The position numbers and the translations under genes are program-made. From Rhipidocladum racemiflorum (Eukaryota > Streptophyta > Magnoliopsida > Poales > Poaceae), in the NCBI GenBank assembly GCA_036346355.1, contig CM070591.1, positions 20,320,001 through 20,384,000 of the forward strand: a DNA stretch of 64,000 nucleotides, written 5' to 3'. How positions within the stretch are numbered: the stretch's first letter is position 1; each line of letters opens with the position of its first letter. The notes below the pieces were generated by a model. That model was not told the origin of the DNA and did no database searches. It saw only the letters and a program-made list of their open reading frames with translations. Below are positions 43,278-55,359 of this stretch, in pieces.

Positions 43278-46200
43278 CTATACGTCGATTAAGAATATGG
43301 CAAATAGAATACTTCAATATCGATAAAAGAAGCAAATACATAAACAACAAGGATAGCAGTTGAAAGATTCAAATGAAATCAATTCAAATCAATCAATGAT
43401 GGCAATCACTTAATCAATTCATGCATTAAGCAAGTTATAAGATTTTGGGTCTAAGGCAAAGCTTAATGACATACAACATGATTACCTTTCTTTATGTAAT
43501 ATTTCATTTTAATTTACTTAATTCAGGAAGCTAAGATTGTAGAATTATTTTTAACAAAGTTCATTTGCAAGGTGTATGACTAATTGTACTAATACAAATT
43601 AGTATATAAAGCAACCCTAGTCATATTTAATGAAAGTACATGGTAAATCCTAACTTTTATTTTATTAACTGGTCTTAATCAGTGTAATGAGCTCAAAGAA
43701 ACAAATTTTATTCATTTTGGATCATTTTTGAGTAAGTTATTGCAATTATATCAAATATATGCATTAAACAAAGTCCTAATATGGAATTTTCACAAACTAG
43801 CTCCAAATCCAAATCTAATTACATATTTGAGTAGTATTTGACCTAAGGATTCCAACAAAGTTGGTTTCATTCAATTTGGACTTTATTTGCAAAAATCCTA
43901 TATGGAACATATTCAAATTTCACTCTTTAAATTCAATTTCAGATTTAAATTATTAAACAAGTTCAAGATATTTTTGCAGATTATGAAACTACAGGATTTA
44001 TAATGAATTTAGAAATTGGTTTCACTTAATTTAGAGCTGTGGTTTAAAAGATATGGCCATGTGAATTATTTTGGTTCAAATAAAACAGAAAACAAAGGAA
44101 ATACGCTTTCCTTAAAGGAAAGCGTCTTTCCTCAATTGTGTGCGGGCTAGGTTTTGAATCAGCTCGCAGTCACTGGCGCCTGGGCCCGGCCCGTCAGTGG
44201 CCTTGCGTTCGGATCGACGGCGGCTCACGCTGGCGGCGTCGCGGGCCGGCTCGGCAGTGAGATGCGAGTGCTTGAGTGTCTGACTTGAGGGTCCCGCGCA
44301 GCAGTGGCACAGAGCAGAGGGGGTGGTCAACGACCTCACCGGCGGCAAACCGGCGACGTCGATCTACTTTGGCCTACGGCTAAGGCTTCACGGGACCATG
44401 GTGATCCTAGGGGATTACTTGGTTATAGGTGGTGTTCGGAGAAATCGGGCTCACGGCGATGACCGGCGGAAGCTCACGGTGGCGCAGGGTGCGATGGCGC
44501 TAAGGGAATCCTTGAGCTTGAAGAACATGCGTGAAAGCATCTAGAGGTCCTAGGGACTCTATTAGAGTTCTTGGATTGGAGGATGGGTGGCCGGGTGGTG
44601 TTCTCACCGTGCGGCGGCGACGGCGGAAGAGAGTCGCACGGTGCGGGGGCTCCTTGGACTGCTCCAGTCTGGAAGAAGATGCGCAAATAGTTCGTTAGCA
44701 TCCAGTGATGCTCCAAGATCAACCAATTTGGATGTCTCCTTACCGAGTCGCACGAATTTGGGATTTCCCCCAAATCGGGTCTCGCCAGAACGAAGAAGAA
44801 AGGTTTGAACTGGGCGGTTCCGGGCGGAAAAGGATAAGTGTGTGTGTGCTCCGGGTTTTGTTGAGTTAGTAGGTACTTCTTGTCCTGTTAAATAGGCGGC
44901 GGAGGCGGTAACGAGCGGGTTAGCTTTGAGAAGGAATGGCGGCAGTCTCGGGTAGGCTCTGGAAATCTTCCCCCGGCTCGGTCAAGCCCACAGACAAGGG
45001 TATGGGCGAGGGCTCCGTGGCAGAGGTGGCTCAAGGCTCAAGAGGTTGCGGCGGGGAAACAACAAGGATTGAGGCGGCGCTCAAGTCGGCTCTGCCAAGA
45101 GAACAGAGAGAGCGAGAGGCAGCTGAGAGGGAGACGAAGCTGACGTGTGGGCCCGGGGTCCACCGGCAGTGAGACAAAAGGGAGAAGAGAGTAGAGGGCG
45201 AGGGCATGACACGTGGACTAGGAACCCTCTGGGTCCCTGTCGGCAGCGGTGCCGGCATGCACGTCACTGGACGCGTGGACCCACACGCAAGGTGAAGGGG
45301 AGAGATTTCCAGTTCTTTCCCAGACAGCACACTAAACGCATTAATTCATGGGTCAAGTCATCTCAAGATTTTTTCAAACTTTTTGACTAAGCTGATGAGT
45401 AAGTCTACTAGCTTCAGTAAAATTTTGGAGTTAAAATTATTTACCACTTAATTATAATAATTCTGACAACGAATGCTGCACAGAAAAACCAATTTAGTTT
45501 TTGAATTGATTAAGGGACTAATTCAACATATTTACTTTTGAAATTTTTACTGAAGGTTTGGTTCTAAACAATGGACCTACCATAAAAATTTCAACATTAA
45601 ATTCTCATTATTTAATTCTCCATAAATCTTTTATTGATTTCTGCAGAATTTCAAATTTGCCTAAAATAAATGCTAAATCATAGCAAAATTGCTTATTAAT
45701 TTTTGAAACTTTTTGTGGGTGAAGGTGATATGTCTGAGGTATTATGGTAAAAAATCCCAAGGTCTAGATTGCTCCACAACTCTCTCTAAAAATCTGACAT
45801 GGTTCAGGACAGAAATAAAATTTACCATTTTAAATTGTTTTCTTGACTAACAATTGCATGCACATGGTCTTTTGACCAGCTAGAAGCATTTTCCAGAGCT
45901 TGGCAAGATTATCCAAAGCTTTTTACCATGGTAACTTCTTTTCTTACCATTTTACTATTTTCTCTTTTCTTTTCTTTTCTTTCTTAAATCCCATTATTCA
46001 TTTCAACAATTAATTCAACCAATAGATCAAAAATCAATAAATGCACATAAAATCAAGAAATGCAACACAAAACTGATTTCACATTTTTAATATTTGATTT
46101 TTATTACTTTATAAATTTGAGGATGTTACAAGAGCAAAATTATAAACAGAGCCCCCTTAATATAAGCATCAGAATATTTTTATACTGTCATGTATCAACT

Positions 46201-46282
46201 GAGATGACAATATTAAGTGTATTATAGAAATTGTTACCGATAAATAAATGGAAGCAGAACAATGAGATTATTAACCTCAAAC

Positions 46283-46430
46283 ATTTTGTAGGGATCATCT
46301 TAGAAAATATCTTCTAACATTTCTAGATGCAAAATCATCAATTATGGCTTCAACATTAATGTCATCCAATAACTTCTTCTCAATATATAAAGCTGCCAGA
46401 CCATTTAACCTTTCTTAAGACATTGTAGAC
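46283..46430 (-). pseudogene. hAT transposase dimerisation-domain fragment
   Basis: On the minus strand the pieces LNGLAALYIEKKLLDDINVE and IIDDFASRNVRR (frames shifted relative to the preceding sequence) match the C-terminal end of TTF-type zinc-finger hAT transposases. The rest of the gene is missing to the right. Together with the terminus at 30903 it marks an old hAT copy into which Tekay-B inserted. Confidence 0.5.
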
Positions 46431-46450
46431 CTCAAATAATTCTTCAATAA

Positions 46451-47667
46451 TTTTAAGATCGATAAACACTAATGTACCAATGGGGGGGGTGAATGATTGC
46501 ACGTAATTTAAAATTAATTTTTAGTGATTCTCAAAACACTGCTAAACAAATTATAAAAAGATTATTTAAGTTTCAACAAAAATAGATTAATATATATTCA
46601 TTAAAACAATAATTTCTGAAGATCCCACCGTTGGATTGAGAAATTTGGACTGTAGAAACTAGATTCAATATCTAAACTAACCCAACAATAATCAGCTCAA
46701 TCACATCTACGGATCTCGAGTTATGACCTTCGCAAGTTGACTATACCTAATAATAATTAAAATTGATCAAACCCTAATTAAGTGATTAATTAGGATATAC
46801 GAGGAACTAGCCAATCAAAAAAATTTAAATCAATCACTTGATGCCTTAGAAAGGTTTTGAATAGATCAAATTAAAATTATCATGGTAAAACAATGAATCA
46901 ATCTAGAAATCAAAATAGACATGTAAATGAAGAACAAAAAGAAGCAGAAACTACTGCAGTGATTTGTGATTATTGTAGAACGGAAAACTGTAGCAACCGC
47001 GGAACACTATAGCACGAGATTTTCGTCGCTCTGTGTTGCAGCCACTGTTCTGATTTTTTTATGTGCTCACATACACAAATCGCAGATCGCCTATGTGTGT
47101 CCTCCGCCTGCTTCACCAGCGTGCGCATGATGATGATCCGCTGCCGCTGATCGTCCAACAACTGCTCTCACAACTGCGCTGGCACGTCGCCGAGTATTTC
47201 TTCCGTGCGGATCTTTTTTTCTTTCTGGTGCGCTCCCCAACAACTTGACCGACGTTTTAATTTTTAGCTCCATGCACACGAAGGGGGTGGTAATTTGGGG
47301 GCCCGGGGCGGCCGCCCCACTCACCCTGCAACAGGGCCAGGCCTGCACTTATCTGAAATACATTCGACCCACTTCTCCCCATCACAATATCCCCAAATTC
47401 CCAATTCTTATCTTTTCACTCAACTACTCCCATCCATCTACATTCTCTACCCCTGAACGGCTGAACTCCTGATCCCCTCCCCTTTCGATCTGCACCCCCC
47501 ATGATTTGGTCACCATGGTGTTGGAGAGTGGTGAACCAATGATAGCGACGACAGCCACCAAAGGGCGATACAACGTAGCCACACCTCACCATATCACAAG
47601 GATGCCGGTGAGGGAGCAACAACTGGAGTAAGATGCTGAGGTCGGGCCTTGTGGGGGACAGGCTCGG
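46451..47667. other. Unassigned sequence between the hAT remnant and LTR-C
   Basis: AT-rich to about 46960, then more GC-rich sequence with short open stretches (for example 47091-47348 and 47416-47622, minus) that have no recognisable motif. No gene called. Confidence 0.35.
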
Positions 47668-48244
47668 TGTAACATCTTAAAATTTGCTCTTAATTTATTG
47701 AATGTGTTTTTGGAAATATTTGGAACTTCCGGAATTCATTTGAAATCCTCGAGTTTAATTTCAATTCAAGTTTATTGAAATAATCACATTAAACAAATAT
47801 CATGCATTTTTGTATAAGCATAAAATCTAAAATTTTGTTTATAATAAAGATAATTGGTAGATGAGAGTGTTGCTATTCCTTCGTCTCCGGTGACGAGCGC
47901 TCGGCGAGTGCTGGAACAGCCGCCGTCGTCGCCGCCACCGTTTACGTCGCTGCCGGCGCACTCTCCGACCTCGCCTTCTCTTGCGCCGACGGTCCGCTCT
48001 ACTGCCGCCACCAATCGGTACTTTTTTCTCTCTTTTGCGTGCGCTCCATCTCTATCGATCGATTGATTTCGTTTGTATGTAGTGGACCTAGTGGTGCATG
48101 TATATATGTGTTAGGCTTGTATGCGTATATTATATATTAGGCAACCACATGCGTGTATACAAGAATATACTAGGCTAAACATCACCGATGATACTTGAAC
48201 CTATGACCTTCTGATCTGAAGCACTTCAGACAAACCAACTGTAG

Positions 48245-48246
<2 letters not shown>

Positions 48247-48285
<39 letters not shown>
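48247..48285. repeat. (TG)n microsatellite
   Basis: About 19 TG units without interruption inside LTR-C. Short open frames across it (Cys-Val repeats) are not genes. Confidence 0.95.
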
Positions 48286-48288
<3 letters not shown>

Positions 48289-48403
48289 CTAGGCGCATGC
48301 ATATACTTACAATATTAGCCGTAGCATGTACATATAAATACTTTAGGTTGCAAGCATATATATGTATACATGTAGATATATTAGAATTGAATGTTCCAAC
48401 ATG

Positions 48404-51400
48404 CAGTGGCGTAGCCAGGATTTTAGGTTTGGTTGGGCCGATGTTTAAAAACTATAGAACTTACATGATAACATATAATGATATAAATATAGAATGTATG
48501 CAAAATCAAATAAGCAAAAATACGAAGATAATTATAAACTTTGAGAATAATTTAGAGAATATTACCATACTACTGCTACTTCTTCTTTTCGGGTTTACGC
48601 CTTCTAATAGCCATGAATGTGTTGATTATGTCACCTTCGTCCACTTTGGAGAACATATCTCGCTCAATGAAGGTGATTAGACAATCATCCAAAAGACTAT
48701 CACCCATCCTATTTCTCAAATTGTTCTTGACAAACTTCATTGCAGAAAATGCCCTTTCAACGCTTGCCGTAGCCATCGGTAGAACCAATGTCAATTTGAT
48801 AAGTAAGTACACCAAGTCATGAACATTATGTCTCTTTGTTTCAACAAGCTTCATTGAGAGTTCAGCTAGACTGTTTAGACCTTTGAATGCATCATCTTTT
48901 CTCATATCGTCAATATAGTTATCAAGTTGCATTTCAAGTCTTAACAAGTCGACGCTTGATATATCATCCGGGTAAAACTCAGCAAGTCTGCGTACCTTTG
49001 GTGAATAAAAAAAGAAAATGATTCGGCGGAATTACAAGCCCACATACAAAAAAAGCAAAAAATTAACAAGTATGTGTACCTTTTGTGCATCAAAAGAAGC
49101 AAATGAGTTGGCGGGATTCAAAGCCCACATACAAGAAAACAACTCCATATTAACCTCATCAAATCTGTTGTCAAGTTCTTGGCTAATTTTGTCAATTACC
49201 CCAATATACACTTCTCTTCTAAAGTGATCATCATTGGTTTGATTTCTAGCAAACCGTGTTGATCTTCCATGAGACACATAATTACCTTCCATTATAGGAA
49301 CTTGGACACCATGTTTATTGCAAAACAAAGTGACCTTTTGAAGGAAATCCATCCATCCATCAGACCTCAACTGTTGCAATCTATCTTTTGCCAAACTGAC
49401 AAGTGATATTGCATTTAGTATATCTTGCTCTCTTCTTTGTAAACACTCGGATAGATCATTTGTGTATCCAAGAATGACAATCATTAAGTGTGCATTAAAA
49501 ATAAAGGGAAATGACTCGAATGCTCCAACCATGGCATGAATTTTTTTGGCCAATCACTCTTTTGTGAGGTATCTTTGCCAAGACTTATGAGTACATCACG
49601 GATCATGGGATACATAGCAATGAGGTTGAGAACAGTTTTGTAATGAGAACCACATCGAGTATCAGCGGGCCTAACTAACCCCATCTCTTAATTTAATCCA
49701 CTTCCAGTGTCTAACTCACCACATTTAATTATTTCCATTACATGTTGAAGTCTAGCATTTCTAAGCATGTCATGACGTTTACAAGAAACTCCAACAATAT
49801 TTAGCAAGAGGGATACTTGATCAAAAAATCATACAATATCATCATTTCCCTTTGCAACAGCAACAAGAACTAGTTGTAGTTGATGTGCAAAGCAATGGAC
49901 ATAATAAACAGAAGGCGACTCTTTCATGATTAGTGTTTTCAGCCCTTTAATTTCCCCTTTCATGTTGCTAGCCCCATCATAACCTTGACCACGAATGTGA
50001 CTTATACACAAATGGTGACTAGCAAGCAATGCTTCAATTGCTTCCTTGAGTGATAAAGATGTAGTTCCAGAAACATGAACAACTCCAAGAAAGTGTTCAC
50101 ATAGTCTTCCCAGTGTATCAACATAACGCAAACAAAGAGCTAGTTGTTCCTTATGTGATATGTCACTAGACTCATCAGCTATAATCGCAAAGTGTTCATT
50201 ATCAAGATCTCCAAGAATTTGCTTTCTAGTCTCTATGGCACAACACTGAATAATTTGCTTTTGTATGTCTGGAGAGGTTAAGGTGCAATTACCTGGTGCA
50301 TTCTTCAAAACATATTTATCAATCTCTTCACTATTTCCTGCAAGCCACTTTAAAAGTTCAAGAAAATTCCCTCTGTTACTGGACTCTTCACTTTCATCAT
50401 GACCACGAAATGCCAATCCTTGTCGCAAAAGGAACTGCAAACATCTAATTGAGTAAATCAATCGGATCTTTTAAAGATGTAAATCCTCATTGCTCACCTT
50501 CTCAATTTGGGTATCAACTGCTGTCTTGGGATTCAAATATAAATTGTATCTCTCTTGAGCTGCATTGTGAGCACTTCTTACCTTACCAATATGTTTGGTA
50601 AGTGCACTTTCCCCATGATGCCAGTTTCTCCAACCATCTATACTAAATGTTGGATCAGACCCCTTGCCAAACAAGTAGCATACAAAGCAAAAGGCAGCTT
50701 CCTTCGTGATACTATATTCAAGCCACTCATATTTATGTAAATGTAAGATATTGAATTGGCGGTCCCTAGTTCCAATTCTCCTCCTCTCAAACTCATATGT
50801 CTAAGGTTTGAAGGGACCTTTAAGAATATATGCCCTTCGAACAACATCTTGCTCATTGACAGGATAACTTGTAATTGGCAGCCTTTCCCCTGGATTGTGT
50901 GGAAGACAACTGATATCAAAAACTGGTGCCGGTGGTGGTGACGGCGGCGACGGTGCCGGTGGCGGCACTGGAGGCGAAGAGGATGGCATTGGATTAACAA
51001 TTTCTTTGGTTATTCTCTCTTGCTCTAATGGGACTTCTTGTTCTTGATTTTGATCTTCCACCACAGACACAACCGGTGTTGGGGAAGAAGTAGCAGTTTT
51101 TTTTTTGCTTCATGCCTCTGCCAAAGAGATTCAATATCTCCCGTCCTCTTCATGTTACAGTAATTATTTATTCCTGTGACATTACGTATAATTTCATCCA
51201 TTACCATTAAAATAATTAAATGAACAATTACCAATATATGTGATCATAATTTCATCTAAAAATACAATTTTCAATGGCCAGCTAGACATTCGGGAAAGAA
51301 CAAATTGATATATATTTTCAACCTAACTATGGTACTTAACCCTAACCAACGATTTTAGAAGTGAGATTGACTGGAGACCACGCATACCTGGACGGCCGGC

Positions 51401-51710
51401 TGTCAATCCGTATGGGGTGCACGTCACACGAGACCATGAGTAGACGAGGACGTCGAGCGATCGAGGTCGAGGAGTCAGGGGCGTCGTGCTGCTCCAGGCG
51501 CGCCGTCACGGCGTCACGCATGCGTAGACGGTAAGGCAATTAGCAGTTGTGACGTTGTGTACGTATTGCTAGCCTCCACCCTCCAAGTATTGCGTCTGCA
51601 TGGCGTCCAGACTCCAGGGTCATCTAGGCTGGAGGCCTAGGGGGGTTTTGGGCCGGTAAAATTTTAGTTGGGCCATGGCACAACAGGTCCAACCTGTAGC
51701 TCCGCCTATG
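48404..51710 (-). mobile_element. hAT transposon inserted in LTR-C, 3.3 kb
   Basis: A perfect 8-bp duplication CCAACATG flanks it (48396-48403 and 51711-51718). The ends are CAGTGGCGTAGCCAGG and the inverse of CATAGGCGGAGCTACAGG, diverged versions of a CAGTGGCGGAGC-type terminal repeat. It carries a nearly full-length but interrupted transposase on the minus strand. The exact duplication and recognisable ends indicate a fairly recent insertion. Confidence 0.9.
48576..51153 (-). pseudogene. hAT transposase, TTF zinc finger/DUF4371 type (ZMYM1-like), interrupted
   Basis: It starts MKRTGDIESLWQRHEAKKK at 51151-51153, then the frame slips in an A-run near 51100-51110. A proline-rich linker (SSPPVPPPAPSPPSPPPAP) leads to the TTF-type zinc finger (AAFCFVCYLFGKGSD near 50665-50710). 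Next is the DUF4371 catalytic region at 49829-50461 (FAIIADESSDISHKEQLALC, GQGYDGASNMKG, YYVHCFAHQLQLVL). The core continues near 49600-49684 (RPADTRCGSHYKTVLNLI). The C-terminal dimerisation domain at 48576-48947 contains LTLVLPMATASVERAFSAMK, with a stop at 48576-48578. In-frame stops near 50800, 50471, 49829 and 49684 and shifts elsewhere make it a pseudogene, unless some are introns. Confidence 0.85.
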
Positions 51711-52645
51711 CCAACATGTACACGCAAATATATGTGAGACCGAATGCATGTACCCATACTAATCGTAGCACGCATCCATATATACATGTACACTATGCTA
51801 TTTCTTTGACGTAGCATGTATGTATTTATAATAGCCGTAGTTAGTATACATACGTATATAAATACTCACTAGGCGTATGCATGTTTCTTTATTAGTCGTC
51901 GCATGTATACATATATATATACACACTGTGTTGTACATATATATATGTATACCTGCGGTTATATTCATCAGATCCGCATGTATATATTCGGCCGATTCGC
52001 AAGTATGGTTTTCCATATGTATGTATACGTATATTATAAGGATGATTCGCATATATATGAGGAAGCATGCGTATATACATATACATATACATATATATAC
52101 ATATATATATATATATATTAGGCTGTACACGCGAACACATACATATATATCTTAGGAATACGTATGCATGTATGCAGATATACTGTAGTGTCTTGATTCG
52201 ATACTCCTCTGTTACTAGGCACTCAAAAGCTGAAGAATACGCCTATATGTGATGAACAGTGCCATGCATGAGTAAAATAAACGAAAGTTAGTTTGTATGT
52301 ATTAATTTCTAGGAATTGTAAATTTTATCTATTTCGCTACAAATTAGTTTTAAGTCCAAATCGCTTGTGATAAATTTTGTTAATTAGTAAAAATTAATAC
52401 CTTCCTACGTTAATTTTACTAAAATTTTATAACTAAATGTATACTGTTAAATTATTCACGGAATGTCCAAAATTACGAATTTTGTAGATCTTAAACTATA
52501 TGTCCAAAAATATCGAAATAAATTTTATAAATCTCAGAAAATGCTAAACTAATTATCTGGAAATTTTCATGAGATTATAAACTAGTTTGATTTGTAGTAT
52601 TTTTCCAAATATGTGTTTATTTGGTTCTTTATCTGCTATGCGTAG

Positions 52646-52726
52646 ACGTCGAGTTGCGTGACGCTGTTGGAAGTGAAGATCAGGACCAAGATCAAGCTTT
52701 AGATCAAGACCAGCTATTTTTCGAAG
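52646..52726 (+). other. LTR mini-exon a of LTR-C (81 nt, GC donor)
   Basis: TATGCGTAG precedes 81 nt ending TTCGAAG, then GCAAGT, a full GC-type donor consensus. Entered after one base of a codon it is open and acidic (VELRDAVGSEDQDQDQ then ALDQDQLFFE). Same acceptor style, donor and phase as in Tekay-A and Tekay-B. I did not find a matching terminal exon in the remaining LTR sequence. Confidence 0.5.
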
Positions 52727-53238
52727 GCAAGTTGTGCTTTGACCATGTTGCTCCTACATTTTGAAATGTATTTTTATTTAAACTATGGCATGCTATGTTG
52801 ATTAAAATGGATTAAATTAACTTGGGTAAAGTAGCTAATCAACCTAATTGTTAATACCACCTTGATGTTAATATTTGTATGCCATGTACCCTTGTCACCT
52901 TATGTTTGGTTAAAATAGTTGGATGATATTACTGTGCCAACATGGGAGGCTAGACCGTGAATAGATGCTTAGCCTTGCTTATACGTGGAATGTTGTTTCT
53001 AATTGCAAAATAATATTGATTAATGAGATATGGAATGCATTTTGGAAATGTTGTATCGCTGCCGCATGATGCAAAAGAATATTGCTTATACGTGGGCTTG
53101 GTATTTGCGCTTCTAGGACCACGGTACACATTTGTTGCTTTTGTATTTTCTAAATCTTCATTCTAATTCATGCGATTGGTCCAGGAAGGGGATAAATTTT
53201 TGAAATTTACTAGGGCTTTCCACCCCGTTCCCAAACAA

Positions 53239-53251
53239 TGGTATCAGAGCC
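53239..53251 (+). other. Primer binding site after LTR-C (tRNA-iMet)
   Basis: TGGTATCAGAGCC, one base after the LTR end. It shows that the LTR-C element runs left to right. Confidence 0.8.
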
Positions 53252-53547
53252 GATCGTATTGCATTAGTTCTGGATTTGCTTATCTTATATGTGATATACG
53301 TGGTTTATGTTATATGTTGATGTGATCAACATCGTTTTAATAATGTGAAATCTTTAATTAGCTTGATCTAATTATGCTAATTTATTGATTTAATCATTTT
53401 GGCTTCTCTAAATGTATAAAATGTTATACATGTTTACTTTTGTTCATGTGTTATGGTATTCATTCGAGAATTGCCATGATTACTATGTTGATAGCATATG
53501 CTTTGATTAGTAACGTACTAATCATTCTGGTCCCTGATTAAAACTGA
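53252..53547 (+). other. Leader of the LTR-C element
   Basis: About 300 bp of AT-rich non-coding sequence after the primer site. No gag follows. The next recognisable sequence is an NLR fragment on the opposite strand. Confidence 0.45.
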
Positions 53548-54103
53548 TTAAGGCTCCAATGTTCGCACCGTATCAGCAATTTGTTGGGACCGAGTAGTCA
53601 CCAAAACGATACTACCTTCAAGAACACGCTTCAAAGGTGCACAAAACTTCTGCCACATTTGCCCACTTTCTTTCAAGACATCTTCACATATGTTGTTAAG
53701 GACAAGCATAATTCTCTTTGACCTAACAGTGTTCTTCAGAATCACCTAAAGAGAATTCAGGTCATCAGTTGATACTTCTAGTCCTGCATACTGTATTATC
53801 TCTTTATTAGTCAACCGCTTCACATCAAATTCTTCAGATATATGTGGGCGGATTATGAGGTCAAAGTGAGCTTGCACTGTTGGATCACCACACATTTCTT
53901 GCACCAAGCTAGTCTTCCCAACACCCCTACCACCAACTATTGGCAAAATGGCAAGGCGCTTGGCCGTTGCTTCATTGCTAATTGCCTGGTTAGTCCCGCA
54001 TATCGCTGCGTTTGGCACCAACCGTACTTTCATTTGGTCAAATATCTTCAAACCATCGCAGAGAGGAATTGTCTATGGTCTGACAGGTTTGTCATGCTGC
54101 TTT
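53548..54103 (-). pseudogene. NB-ARC (NLR disease-resistance gene) fragment
   Basis: On the minus strand: a P-loop VGGRGVGKTSLVQEMC near 53890-53940, then HFDLIIRPHISEEFDVKRLT, kinase-2 RIMLVLNNI (the usual Asp pair replaced by Asn) and RNBS-B GSIVLVTTRSQQIAD. An in-frame TAG at 53746-53748 splits the domain. Neither the N-terminal coiled coil nor the leucine-rich repeats are present, and the sequence ends near 53548 beside the LTR-C leader and at 54103 against a probable copia LTR. A complete NLR would be a cytoplasmic immune receptor. This is a relic. Confidence 0.85.
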
Positions 54104-55359
54104 TGTAGGAAATATGTCCAAGAAGCCAATCATGAAGTTGATTATCTTGTATTTATGTTTATATTATTCCTTTAATAATGCCATGTTACAGATTATCAAG
54201 TATGTGACTTGATCGTGAAACTGTGAAATTTGATTATGACATTATTGTAAATTGTCCCTTGTTTATTTATTGGTTGGGACACCAATAATTTTGGAAAACA
54301 AGTACATGAATTGTTGTGATAATCATGTTTCACGGATTATGAATATGTGATACAATACAATCATGTGAATACATGTAAGTGTACAAGCTATTGGACTGAC
54401 CCGCTTATGAAACACCTTTTGAGGATTTAATTAGTATCATAAGTTGTTTCATACAACGATAATAAATGATCCTTATACCTAAGATCAACACAGTTTTTTA
54501 CATGAGGATAGTATGCTTTGATGTTGTCTAACGTTGTCCGTAACTGGATAATTATAAGAACAACACTCGGGTATGCTTTGAATCATGCAGAGGGAAGTAT
54601 ATGATCAAGATGGAATTTGTCATCCTCATATTGAGGATATGATATCGATCAGCCACTCGATGAAATAGACTGAAGAATGTGCATGGCCATGCCCGAGCGA
54701 TTAGGATATTAATCGATCGATCTTGTTAGTCTACTTCAGATAATCGAGAATATCGATTTAACAGTGCAAGGATGACACACCTCAACCTTGAGTTAAACCA
54801 TGATATCAAAGTGACAAAGGAATCAACATGTCTTCATTGAAGGTTTGTCGGATAAATGACATTCATGCAATTTGGGTAGTCGTTATGTTCTGCTAGGAGC
54901 CGGCCGTTTGCGACTTATGAATCGAAAAAGAGTTTTCGATTTATTGCCAACATTGCATGAACCTAAAAGATCACACACAAAAATAGGCTTAAAACAGATT
55001 TATGAAATATTCTCTCATGACATATGTTCATGTCATGAACAGTGCCACGTGTCTGGTACTGTAGCAAACCGACTTGCTACAGTGCCAGGTGGCGGTTGCT
55101 GTAGCACCGAGTTTGCTATAGTGTTTTGGCTATACATACGTGTTTCAAGCTCGGAAAATTATGAGAAAAAGAAGAGAAAAATAGAGAGAAAAAAGGAAAG
55201 GTGAAAAAGTTTCACCTGAACCTGTTAAAAGGATCATAAGAGTTGTATTGCGTGGTACTAGCATACCGGCATACGGTGTCATTCGCCTCTTCGTGATCCA
55301 TGAGGTTTCCTTGAGGCAGTTAACTTCTGAATATTTTACTGTTCTGGTCCTGTTCATCA
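54104..55359 (+). repeat. Probable copia LTR (solo or truncated)
   Basis: It begins TGTAGGAAATATGTCCAAGA, close to the start of a common family of grass copia LTRs (TGTAGGAAATATGCCC type), and may end TGTTCATCA at 55359. No primer site or polypurine tract follows and I found no target duplication, so the right edge is uncertain. The sequence contains several GCTACAGTGCC-like words near 55040-55130. Confidence 0.45.

Larger units (their letters stand above)
30936..46130 (-). mobile_element. Tekay-B: full-length Tekay/Del-lineage gypsy retrotransposon, 15.2 kb
   Basis: Two nearly identical 4,577-bp LTRs (30936-35512 and 41554-46130) flank an internal region with primer site, gag, and pol ending in a chromodomain. 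A 5-bp target duplication AGAGC sits at 30931-30935 and 46131-46135. A C-terminal chromodomain and very long LTRs are established features of the Tekay/Del chromovirus lineage. By eye the LTRs differ at roughly 40 positions, many in two clusters, so insertion is recent. The pol frame is intact, gag is not, and a degenerate extra frame sits between the 5' LTR and gag. Confidence 0.95.
41554..46130 (-). repeat. 5' LTR of Tekay-B
   Basis: On the minus strand it runs from TGTAACATCC (46130) to GGTCTCACA (41554), 4,577 bp, matching 30936-35512 almost throughout. It contains a GC-rich promoter-like zone (about 44110-45330), exon-like segments at 43215-43277 and 41815-41882, and a block conserved with Tekay-A at 42290-42359. 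Confidence 0.95.
47668..53237 (+). repeat. LTR-C: Tekay-like LTR on the plus strand, split by a hAT transposon
   Basis: It begins TGTAACATCTTAAAATTTG and ends CCGTTCCCAAACA, one base before a TGGTATCAGAGCC primer site. Without the inserted hAT element and one duplication copy the LTR is about 2,255 bp. The start resembles the Tekay-A and Tekay-B LTR starts and the LTR carries the same type of mini-exon (52646-52726). It contains a TG microsatellite and a long ATG/TATA-rich zone (51720-52150). The matching 3' LTR is not in the window, so this may be a truncated element. Confidence 0.65.

Noticed and set aside
30936..46130. Segmental duplication of 4.6 kb
   Set aside because: The two copies are LTRs of one element: they have TG/CA ends, a primer site and a polypurine tract on the inner edges, and a 5-bp target duplication AGAGC outside.
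48246..48680. 144-codon open frame beginning with Cys-Val repeats
   Set aside because: It runs through a TG microsatellite and across the end of the hAT element on the non-coding strand.
51798..52155. Tyr/Ile-rich open frames on both strands
   Set aside because: They are generated by the TATA/CATATG-rich low-complexity zone of LTR-C.
53548..54103. Functional disease-resistance gene
   Set aside because: Only part of the NB-ARC domain is present, with an in-frame TAG and an altered kinase-2 motif, and no leucine-rich repeats or N-terminal domain.
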